Source: Sciurus carolinensis | Lineage: Eukaryota > Chordata > Mammalia > Rodentia > Sciuridae | Direction: 5' to 3' | Assembly (NCBI RefSeq): GCF_902686445.1 | Contig: NC_062219.1 | Coordinates: forward strand, 113,213,160-113,277,159 | DNA: 64,000 nucleotides | Part shown: in pieces, positions 55,755 to 64,000 of the stretch | How positions within the stretch are numbered: the first letter of the stretch is position 1 | Layout of the letters: every line of letters begins with the position of its first letter | Notes under the pieces: generated by a model | Databases searched by the model: none | Seen by the model: the letters and a program-made list of their open reading frames with translations, nothing else | Told to the model about the DNA's origin: nothing | Program-made: the position numbers and the translations under genes

Positions 55755-56049
55755 ATATATGCACACAAATGAATATAAATATATGTATGCAAAAAAGTAT
55801 GTATTCTATAGAGAAGGAGTCTTGAAGTGATCTTGAAATGGGACGTTTTACAACATATGGCCATAATTCACACTGTTCCTGAGTAAAATGTCCATGTTCC
55901 TCTCTGCTTGCCCAGTTCTTCAGTTGCCTTCTCAGATTTTTTCCAGTTCAGAGTGAATTTTTCTCCCCAAAACTCAAAGCACTTAAGACAGGTGCCATCT
56001 TTGGAGTTATTTGGTAAGAGGGCAGAATCCTAACCGTGTTATTGCCAGG
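55755..56049. other. No gene recognised
   Basis: Nothing assigned. Confidence 0.3.
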
Positions 56050-56262
56050 GAGTGTCGCTGGAAGCTATCAGGTGTTTGTAGACTCCAACACCTATAACCA
56101 TGTGACCTTGGATAAGTGACAACCTTTCTGAGCCTAGACTTCCCCAACAATAGTTCATTTTCCGCACTAATTGTGTGTTAATTTTATAAAGTGTTTCTTG
56201 ATGGCAATGATCATCCGCACTGATGTCCCAAGTTGGCATGAAGTTGAAATAAAACAATATAT
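56050..56262 (+). mobile_element. MIR SINE
   Basis: Plus strand; 'aaccatgtgaccttggataag', 'ctttctgagcctagacttcc', 'gtgtgttaattttataaagtg' in MIR order. Confidence 0.7.
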
Positions 56263-56625
56263 GTAAACATCTTTTATAAACTATAAAAGCTGTACAAATA
56301 AAAGGTAATGGCAGAAGTGATATTTCAAATATTTAATGACCGGTAGGCATTGGTCTTGACCAATTCAAATAATCTTCAATGCAGCACTGGAGCAGGGTCC
56401 AGTAAGTTTCCCTGCCTGGGCAGGCATTAACTCTTCAGTTGCCAGAAGAAACTAAAGAAGAAAGGTTTGGGGTTCCCTGAAAAGACGAGGTAATGGAGGC
56501 CTGGTTGAGAGAGGTTTGGGGGCCTAGGGCTGCAGCTAGGAGAAAAAAGGTTTTAATAACAAGTAGTATGGTTTAACCCATATGCCAAGACAATACATTA
56601 TTGCTTTAAAAAGGATAGAACATGA
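56263..56625. other. No gene recognised
   Basis: Nothing assigned. Confidence 0.3.
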
Positions 56626-56726
56626 CCTGACATGGTGGCACTTGCCCGTAATCCCAGCTACTCTGAACACTGAGGCAGGAGGATTACAGATTCAAGGCCA
56701 GTCTCAGCAACTTAGTGAGACTCTGT

Positions 56727-56791
<65 letters not shown>

Positions 56792-56866
56792 GCCACCCGG
56801 GGATAGAGCTCAGTGGTAAAGTGCCCCTGGGTTCTATCCCCAGTATCATAAAAAAAAAAAAAAAAA
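56626..56866 (+). mobile_element. B1-dID SINE with (GA)n linker expansion
   Basis: Plus strand; B1 half 'ctgacatggtggcacttgcc' to 'gagactctgtctg', then about 30 GA units (56729-56790) in place of the usual A-rich linker, then dID half 'gatagagctcagtgg', box B 'gggttctatcccc', A tail. Confidence 0.9.
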
Positions 56867-57035
56867 GACAATACTCCTCTATTCATTTACTATGAAGCAA
56901 TAGAAGTCAATATAAACTTTTACATGGTTTTTCAAAAAATATTATCAATCATAAAAAAATCTTTTACATTCCACTGGTTTGTAATGATATTACAAAACTC
57001 AGTTAAACCTGAAATAGCTACTACAAATCCTAAGT

Positions 57036-57233
57036 TTCTTTTTCTTTTGGTACTGGGGATTGAACCCAGGAGTGCTTTACCACTAAACTACATCTCCAGT
57101 CCTTTTTATTTTATTGTTTTAAATTTTGAGACAGAGTCTTGCTAAGTTGCTGAGACTGGTCTTGAATTTACCATCTTCCTTCATTAACCTCCAGAGTCAC
57201 TGGGATTATAGTTGTGTACCATGGCACCCTGCT
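57036..57233 (-). mobile_element. B1-dID dimeric SINE
   Basis: Minus strand; 'tactggggattgaacccagg' to 'accatggcaccctgct'. Confidence 0.9.
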
Positions 57234-57289
57234 ATGAATCCTAATTTTTGAGGTCTCCTATTTTTACTCTTAGAAATGTTCAGAACACA

Positions 57290-58645
57290 ACCCCAAATTA
57301 TTCATCAGTCAAAAGACAATCAATAGATGTCAACTTCGGGAAAACATAGATATACAGATGAACACTTTTGAAACAAATTAAAAGATAGAAAGTCTCAGCA
57401 AAGAAATAGAAAATGTAAAGAATTAAGTGAAAAATTTTTAAATGAAAATTGTATCAAACTAAAATAAGAAATTTACTAGTTGAGTTCAGAAGCAAAATGG
57501 AGATGACAGAAGGAAGCGTCTATGAACTTGAAGACATCAATAGAAATTATCCAAACTTGGCAGTAAAGAGAAAAAGAGAAAAAAAATCAATAGAGCCTCT
57601 GGGACCCATGGGATCATATCTAAATGTCAACTGTGCATATCATCAGATATTCAAATAATTCAAAAGAGATCAGGAAAGGGGAAAATGAAGAATAAAAATC
57701 AGAAAACAGTAATTGCTACATATATGTACAAATATGTCAAAATTTACATTAAGTGCAAAAGGACTAAACAAACCAATTAAAAAACAGAAATTGTCCATTT
57801 TATTTCATGGTTCTGGGGATTTTTTTAAAATAAAAAACTCAAAGATATACCACCAATAAGAAACCAAGTTTAAATATAATATAAATATAAATATCACATT
57901 TAACTTAGAAGTAAAAGAATGAAAAAAGCTAGAACATGCAAATACTAAGTAAAAGAAATCTAGAATGACTATGTAATGTTGGACAAAGTAGACTTTAAGA
58001 CAAGAAAAATATAAAGGAATAAAGAGGAACATTGCATAATCAGAAATGGGACAATTAATCAAGAAGATGCAATAACTTTAAATATTTATGCAGCAAACAA
58101 CTGAGTTTCAAGATATGTAAAGCCAAAGAATTGAAAGGAGAAATTTATTTCATAAATAAGCTGATAAATAAGTAAACACATAAACTGATAAACAAATATG
58201 CAGTTATAGTTTGAGATTTCAATACTCCTCTTTCATTAATGATTAAAACAACTGGACAGAAAACCAGCAAGAAGACAGAAAAGCTGAACAACATTATCAA
58301 ACATCTAAATCTAATATTTGTAAAAGATTCTACCCAACAATAGCAGAAAATGCATTCTTTTCCAACACACAGAGAATTTTTACCAACACAGACTATATCG
58401 TAGACCATAAGACAAACCTCAACAAATTTAAAATAATTGGAACCATATAAAGTTTCTGACCATCATGGAATTGAAACAGAAATCAGTACAAGAAAGATAA
58501 CTGGTAAACTCCACACCCCTGGAAATTAAACAACACATGTAAATAACCTATGACTCAAAGAAAAAGTTCCAAAAGATATTAGAAAATATTTTTGACTGAA
58601 CAAAAATGAAAACATGCACATAAAAATTGTGGGAAGAAGTTAAGG
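57290..58645 (+). mobile_element. Old LINE-1 (ORF1 to ORF2 endonuclease/RT)
   Basis: Plus strand, decayed. ORF1 coiled-coil-like at 57440-57600 (a 69-codon remnant frame with MEMTEGSVYELEDINRN), inter-ORF/ORF2 start-like at 57690-57790, ORF2-like at 58070-58620 ('catgcacataaaaattgtgg' at the end). Confidence 0.7.
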
Positions 58646-58649
58646 CATG

Positions 58650-58845
58650 CTGCTTTGGTTTGAACGTATGTGTTCCTCCAAATGTTGGAACTCACACCTC
58701 AAGATGATGGGGTTGAGAGGTGGGGCATTGGAGAGGTGATTAAACCAACAAGACTCTGCCCTTGTGGATGGAACTGGCATCCTTATAAAAGGGCTTGAGG
58801 AAGGGCCAGTGCAAAACAGTTCCAAAGGAGTGGACCAGGGCAACT
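58650..58845 (+). mobile_element. MLT1 LTR, 5' part only
   Basis: 'tgctttggtttgaacgtatg', 'ctcacacctcaagatgatgg', 'gaggtgattaaaccaac', 'ccttataaaagggcttgagg'. Stops before the 3' half seen in the copy at 60.6 kb. Confidence 0.75.
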
Positions 58846-59436
58846 TCAAGACCTTGGACTCTGTCCAGGATCACCTCAAGTTTCTAAGTATTCTGGTGCA
58901 GCACCCCTAAGCCACACTAGCTGTGGCTTAAGCAGGCCCAGGTGCGGGACTGCCACTTCCGAAGGCATAGGTAATAAACCTTGGCAGTGCCCATATGGCA
59001 CATATTCTGCAGGTGCAAGAGTACAAGAACTACAGGGGCATCCCTACCTTCATCTGGATCCCAAAGGCCCTGGAGAGCCTTGGAGCTCAGGCAGAGAATA
59101 GTTGAAGGCTAGGGTCACCCAAGAAAAACTCTAGCCTAGTGAAGCCATAGAGTCAGGTCTGCCAAGAGAGCCACCACTAGGGCAATAGCAGGTGGAGCTG
59201 TGGGAGCAAGGCTGCCCTTGAGACCCCAGAACTGTAGAGCACGTAGTGTGCAACTTCATCCTGGGAGGGCTGTAGGCAGGTGACTCCAGCCAGTGACAAC
59301 TGCCAAGTGGGCTGAGTGCAGCAAAGCTGTGGAGGTGGTGACTGGAGCCTTGGAAGCCCAGTCCCTACTCCAGAGTGTCATGAAGTCACGACGTGAAGTC
59401 AAAGAAGATTTTTCTCAAATATCAAGATTAAATGGT
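58846..59436. other. No gene recognised; GC-richer
   Basis: More balanced composition, no long frame, no named repeat. Confidence 0.35.
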
Positions 59437-59655
59437 ATTTGAGCTGGGTGCAGTGGCGCTCGCTGTAATCTCAGCAGTTCAAGAGGCCGAGGCAGGAGGA
59501 TCGAGAGTTCAAAGTCAGCCTAGGCAACTTAATGAGGCACTTAGCAACTCAGAGAGAACCTGTCTCTAAATAAAATATTAAAAAGGGCTGGGGATGTGGC
59601 TCAGTGGTTAAGCACCCCTGGGTTCAATCCTCAGTACCCCCACCCCCAAAAAAGG
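59437..59655 (+). mobile_element. B1-dID dimeric SINE
   Basis: Plus strand; 'gagctgggtgcagtggcgct' to a C/A-rich tail. Flanks 'gattaaatggt(a/g)tttga' at about 59424 and 59656 are a target duplication. Confidence 0.93.
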
Positions 59656-59889
59656 ATTAAATGGTGTTTGACTTGTTGGGTTTTGGATTGACTTGGGACT
59701 TATTCTTTCTTCTTTTCTGTTTTTCCCTTATGGAATGGGAATGTCTATCCTATGCCTGTATCCCCAGAGTATTTTGGAAGCATTGATTCCACAGGCTCAT
59801 GACAAGAAGGGAAATTTGTCTCAGAATGAATTCTACCTTGAGTCTCACCCATATCTAATTTAGATGAAATTTAAATAAGACTTTGGGAC

Positions 59890-60221
59890 TAGAATGAAAC
59901 CACCATATATTACTCCTTGGTATTTATCCTAAAGAATTAAAGTTGGCATACTATAGAAATACATGCATACCCATGTTTATAGTGGCACACTTCACAATAG
60001 CCAAATTATGGAACCAGACTAGGTGTCTATCAACAGATGAATGGAGAAAGAAAATGTGGTATAAATACACAATGGAGTTTTATTCCAATATAACGAAGAA
60101 TGAAATTATGTCATTTGCAGGAAAAGGATGGAACTTGCGAGCATTATGTTAGCCAACTCAGAAAGCCAAAAGTCATATGTTTTTTCTTATATATGGAAGC
60201 TAGAGAGAAAATGGGTGGGGG

Positions 60222-60264
<43 letters not shown>

Positions 60265-60470
60265 TGGGGGAATCTCATGAAAATTGAAGGGAGACCAGTA
60301 AAATGGAGGAAAGGGACGTGGGTGAGGGAGAAAGGGAAGGAAAGAGGAGGTACTGGAGAACACAATTGACCAAATTATATTATTTTATTGTGTGCATCTA
60401 CAAATATGTAACAACCAAGTCCACTATTATGTATGATATAATATAAGAATAAAAATTTAAAAAATAAAGG
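59890..60470 (+). mobile_element. 5'-truncated LINE-1 (ORF2 C-terminus and 3'UTR)
   Basis: Plus strand; ORF2 end visible in the 69-codon frame at 59943 (...FIVAHFTIAKLWNQTRC, KKMWYKYTMEFYS). G-rich 3'UTR contains a (GT)n run at 60226-60263. Ends 'ataagaataaaaatttaaaa'. Confidence 0.85.
60226..60263. repeat. (GT)n microsatellite in LINE-1 3'UTR
   Basis: About 18 GT units inside the G-rich tract. Confidence 0.95.
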
Positions 60471-60590
60471 AGACTTTAGATTTTGGCTTTAAAATTGATG
60501 CTAGAATGAGTTAAGACTTTTGAGCTACTGAAATGGAATACATGCAATTTGTATGTGAAAACGACATGGATTTTCAGGGTCCAGGGCAGA

Positions 60591-60972
60591 ATGCTATGGT
60601 TTAAATGCGTCTCCAAAATTCATATATTGGAAATTACACCCCAAGATGATGATATCAAGAGGCAGGGTGTTTGGGAGGTGATTAGGCCGAGAGGCCTCTG
60701 AGCTCATGGAATTAGTGTCCTTATGAAAAGGCTTAAGGATGCAAGATCATTCCTTTTTCCATTTTTGTCCCTTCTCCATGTGAGGCCACGGGAAGCAGGC
60801 AATATCTTGCCAACTTATAAGCAGAGAGCAAGCCCTTTCTGGATACCAAATCTGCTGCCACCTTGATTTTGGACTTCCCAGCCTGCAGGTCTGTGAGAAA
60901 TACATTTCTATTTTTTAAATAAATTATTCAATCTAAGATTTTTTTATAGCAGCAGGAACAGATTAAGATAAG
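60591..60972 (+). mobile_element. MLT1 LTR (ERVL-MaLR)
   Basis: Plus strand; 'gaatgctatggtttaaatgc', 'gggaggtgattaggcc', 'ctccatgtgaggccacgg', 'aaatctgctgccaccttg', 'ttggacttcccagcctgc', end 'tatagcagcaggaacag'. Solo. Confidence 0.88.
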
Positions 60973-61238
60973 GGTTTAAAGGGAAATCTACAGATTTTAA
61001 ATATTAAAATGTTCATATTAGATAAATGATTGAATGGTTTCAAATCAATAAATTAAATTTCCACCTTAAGAAAGTAAGAAAAAGAAGAGCAAAAGAAAGC
61101 CAATGCTCTCAATGCTAGTGTAAGGAAGGAAATCACAGAGAACAGAAATTGATAACATTGAAAACAGAAAATTATAAAGAAAATCAAAGAAATAAAAAGA
61201 TCTCAAAGCTTAGATAATTTCACTGGTGAATTTCTCCT

Positions 61239-61466
61239 TCCTTCCTTCCTTCCTTCCTTCCTTCCTTCCGTGCTGGGGATTGGACCTAGAGGTGATTTAC
61301 CACTGAGCTACATCCTCAGCCCTTTTCATTTTTTATTTTGAGACAGTCTTGCTAAGTTGCTTAGGGTCTCACTAAGTTGAGGAGTCTGGCCTTGAATTTG
61401 CAATCCTCCTGCCTCAACCTCCCAAGATACTGGGATTACAGGTATGTGCCACCGTGCCCTGCTCAT
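61239..61466 (-). mobile_element. B1-dID SINE with (TTCC)n in place of the tail
   Basis: Minus strand; (CCTT)n at 61239-61269 where a T tail should be, then 'gtgctggggattggacc' to 'accgtgccctgctc'. GAATTTCT occurs on both flanks. Confidence 0.88.
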
Positions 61467-61679
61467 GGAGAATTTCTATAAACTTTTAAAAAACAAATAG
61501 CACCAACTTTGCACAATCTCTTCCTGAAAATAGAAGGAAAACAAACTCTTCTCAATTTATTTTACGAGACTAGGTTTACCTTGATACCCAAACGTGACAA
61601 AGACAATACAAGAAAACTGTAGTCCAATACCCTTACTGAACAGTACACAAAAATCTTCATTAAAGTATTGCAAAATCAA

Positions 61680-61880
61680 GCTGGGCGTGGTGGTATACCA
61701 CTGTAATTCCAGTGGCTCTGGAGGCTGAGGCAAGAGGATGGCGAGTTCAAAGTCAGTGGCAGCAAAAGTGAGGCACTAAGCAACTCAGTGAAACCCTGTC
61801 TCTAAATAAAATACAAAATAGGGCTGGGGATGTAGCTCAGTGGTTAAGTGCCCCTCAGTTCAATTCCCGGAGTCCCCCCA
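61680..61880 (+). mobile_element. B1-dID dimeric SINE with target duplication
   Basis: Plus strand; 'gctgggcgtggtggtatacc' to 'cccaaaa'. AAAGTATTGCAAAATCAA (61661) and AAAGTATTGTGAAATCAA (61881) are an 18-bp duplication with two changes. Confidence 0.93.
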
Positions 61881-61925
61881 AAAAGTATTGTGAAATCAAA
61901 TCTACCAATATATAAAGAGAATAAC

Positions 61926-62150
61926 ATGCTGGGTGTGATGGTGCATGCCTGTAATCTGAGCTACTTGGGAGGTTGAGGTAAGAGGATTGCAAGTTCTAGG
62001 CCAATCTGGGCAATTTAGTGAGATCCTTTCTCAAAGTTTATGAAAAAGGGCTGTTTTTGGAGCTGCATGGTAGAGAGCTTGCCTAGCATGCATGAGGCCC
62101 TGGATTCAATTCCCAGGGAGGGGGTGGGGGGAGGAAGAAGAAGAAAAAAG
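61926..62150 (+). mobile_element. B1 half plus ID half SINE
   Basis: Plus strand; 'catgctgggtgtgatggtgc' B1 half; the right half has ID-like 'gcttgcctagcatgcatgagg', typical of free ID, and a G/A-rich (gaa)n end instead of a pure A tail. Confidence 0.82.
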
Positions 62151-62254
62151 ACATGTCACTACCAAGTGAGGTTTATCCTACTTATGTAAGGCTGGTTCCA
62201 TATTTCAGAAGACTAGTCATCATAATTAACCATATTGAAAAACTAGAGAAAGGG

Positions 62255-62325
62255 CTAGGGGTGTAGTTCTGTGGTTGAGCACTTACTAGTCTTGCATACT
62301 TATGGCCCTGGGCAGCATGATACCC

Positions 62326-62375
<50 letters not shown>
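62255..62375 (+). mobile_element. ID SINE with (AC)n tail
   Basis: 'gggctaggggtgtagttctg', ID body diverged, then about 20 AC units (62332-62373) in place of the tail. Confidence 0.78.
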
Positions 62376-62376
<1 letters not shown>

Positions 62377-62814
62377 CATTTAAACAACTAGAGAGGAAAA
62401 ACGAGAACATAGCAAACCATGCAGAAAAAGCATTTGGAAAAAATCCAAATCCATTCATGATAAAAACTCAGAGCTATCTAGAAATAGAAGGGAACTTCCT
62501 TAGTTTGCTAGAGGACATTTATAAAATACCTACAGCTAAAATCATACTTAATAATAAGAGACTGAATGCTTTCTCCTTGATTGAAAACAAGGCAAAAATG
62601 TCCACTTTCACCACTCCTATTTAATATAGTATAGGAAGTTTGAACCAGTACAATGAGGCAGACAGATTAGAAAGAAAAAAATACCATTCCTGTTTGCAGG
62701 TGACTTGATTTTTATGTAGATAATGCCAAGGAATCTTTTGAAAAAGTCTCCTACATGAATAAGTGAGTTTAGCACAGTCACAGGATATAAAGTGAACTAA
62801 AAAAAAATTCTTCA

Positions 62815-62946
62815 GGGCTGGTGTTGTGGCTCAGTGGTAGAGTGCTTTTCTAGCACACGTGAAGCACTGGATTCGATCCTCAGCACAGCACATAAATAAA
62901 TAAAATAAAGGTCCATTGCCAACTAAAAACATGTTTAAAAAAATTC
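62815..62946 (+). mobile_element. Tailed ID SINE with target duplication
   Basis: 'gggctggtgttgtggctcag', box B 'ggattcgatcc', extension 'aaataaaggtccattgcc'. AAAAAAATTCTTC lies on both sides (about 62802 and 62937). Confidence 0.93.
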
Positions 62947-63437
62947 TTCGTATATATATATCCTTAACAACAAACAAATTAGAAAACAAAAATTTAAATA
63001 GTGCCATTTAAGTTGTTCAAATGAGAAATACTTAGGTACGAATTTAACAAAACTTGTGCAGAATCTATATGCTGACAATTACAAACACGATGAAAAAAAT
63101 CAGAGAAGACATGAGTAAATGAAGAGAGAGACTCTGTTCATGGGTTGGAAGACTTAATATAACTAAACATGTCAATTCTCCCCAAATGAATCTATAGATT
63201 TAATGCAATTTTAATAAAAATTCCAACAGGATTTTGTGGGTATAGGCAAGGTAATTCTAAAATTTATTTGGAAGGGCAAAGGGACCAGAGGAAGCAAAAC
63301 AATTCAAGACTTACTATAAAGCAATAGTGATGAGGACCATGTGCTATTGGCAGAGGGATAGACGCACTGATCAATTAATCAAGATACATTGTCCAGAAAT
63401 TTATTTACACAAATGTGGATTGCTGAAAATAGCAAAA

Positions 63438-63555
63438 GGCAGACTGGGATTATAAATCAATGGTGTAGCGCTTGACTAGCATGCCTGGGTCTCTGGGTTC
63501 AAAAACCAGTACCACGAGAAAATAAATAAATGAATAAACAAATAAATATAAAAGA
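63438..63555 (+). mobile_element. ID SINE (diverged)
   Basis: 'gactgggattataaatcaatgg', 'gggttcaaaaaccagtacc', AAATAAAT-rich tail. Confidence 0.75.
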
Positions 63556-63667
63556 CAAAGGAAAAATGATAAGATTTTTGAACATATAATGTTGAAACAA
63601 CTGGGCATCTCTTTGCAAAAATAACCCACAAAAGAATTAAAAGAAAACAATCTTTTAAAAAACCATT
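63556..63667. other. Old LINE-1 trace
   Basis: Phrases such as 'caactgggcatctctttgc' fit continuation of the old plus-strand ORF2. Short. Confidence 0.4.
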
Positions 63668-64000
63668 TATTTATTTATTGCAGACTGCATTTTGATTCAT
63701 TGTACACAAATGGGGTATATCATTTCATTTCTATGGTTATACATGATGTAGATTCATACCATTCATGTTATCATACATGTACATAGGGTAATGATGTCTG
63801 TCTCATTCCACCATTTTTCATACCCCCCCATTTCCTTCTACATAATCTAAAGTTTCTCCATTCTTCTCTCACTCCCCACCCCTCCATCCCCCATTATATA
63901 TCATCATTCACTTATCAGGGAAAACATTTGGTGTTTGGTTTTTTGGGATTGGCTTATTTTACTTAGCATAATATTCTCCAATTCCATCCATTTATTTACA
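63668..64000 (-). mobile_element. LINE-1 3' end, cut by the window edge
   Basis: Minus strand; same 3'UTR type as the element at 7266 ('acatagggtaatgatgtctg'), C-rich tract at 63822-63895, then the ORF2 C-terminal codons ('tttgggattggcttatttta', 'cttagcataatattctcc'). Continues beyond 64000. Confidence 0.88.

Larger units (their letters stand above)
60973..63435 (+). mobile_element. Old LINE-1 ORF2 (RT region), heavily SINE-interrupted
   Basis: Plus strand, no open frame. ORF2 blocks around 61475-61680, 62160-62260, 62385-62815 and 62945-63430. The RT active-site region at 62690-62720 reads F-A-G-D instead of F-A-D-D, so a catalytic aspartate is lost. Interrupted by five SINEs. Confidence 0.75.

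Overview
The window is mammalian nuclear DNA, most likely from a squirrel-family rodent (Sciuridae: ground squirrel, marmot or tree squirrel). The main argument is the SINE content. There are dozens of tRNA-Ala-like ID elements, many with a conserved AT-rich 3' extension, and many dimeric SINEs with a 7SL-derived B1 left half and an ID-like right half (the B1-dID type known from squirrels and some other rodents). Mouse/rat B2 and primate dimeric Alu are not seen. I find no convincing protein-coding exon, tRNA gene, rRNA, CRISPR array or other host gene. The sequence reads as an AT-rich intergenic or deep-intronic stretch. All longer open frames are either LINE-1 coding sequence, antisense or promoter shadows inside repeats, or chance frames.

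Layout. 1-7.26 kb: unique-looking DNA with scattered ID/B1-dID SINEs, a small LINE-1 3' fragment, CA/TG/GA microsatellites and an old MLT1-like LTR. 7.27-14.16 kb: one near full-length, relatively young LINE-1 on the minus strand (3'UTR, ORF2, ORF1, 5'UTR with a 35-bp tandem repeat), itself hit by an ID SINE and by a second 5'-truncated LINE-1. 14.16-17.4 kb: much older LINE-1 pieces broken up by SINEs. 17.4-19.0 kb: a LINE-2 remnant. 20.33-20.83 kb: a solo LTR of class II (IAP-like) type with a 6-bp target duplication. 21.0-22.2 kb: MaLR-like LTR, SINEs, MIR. 23.8-25.6 kb: a LINE-1 5' end (CpG-rich promoter plus start of ORF1) that lacks its 3' end but is cleanly flanked by a 13-bp target duplication. 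26-30.7 kb: MIR, LINE-1 3' end, MLT1. 30.7-33.9 kb: old HAL1/LINE-1-like sequence carrying a younger LINE-1 3' end, a Tigger-type DNA transposon and two ID SINEs inserted serially at one site. 34.66-35.46 kb: a B1-dID SINE interrupted by a class I-like solo LTR with a 4-bp duplication. 36.4-38.7 and 39.1-40.9 kb: old LINE-1. 41.5 kb: MLT1. 42-49 kb: mostly unassigned, with few SINEs. 49-53.6 kb: MLT1, dense SINEs, Tigger-like element, old LINE-1. 56-64 kb: SINEs, three old LINE-1 segments, MLT1 LTRs, and at the right edge a LINE-1 3' end that runs out of the window.

The biology visible here is retrotransposition and its layering, not a gene pathway. Where insertion boundaries are clear (target-site duplications), relative ages can be read: old LINE-1/L2/MIR/Tigger/MLT1, then B1-dID, then tailed ID and LTRs, then untailed ID with clean poly(A). 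All coordinates of repeats without a stated duplication are approximate, because they come from reading the sequence and not from alignment.
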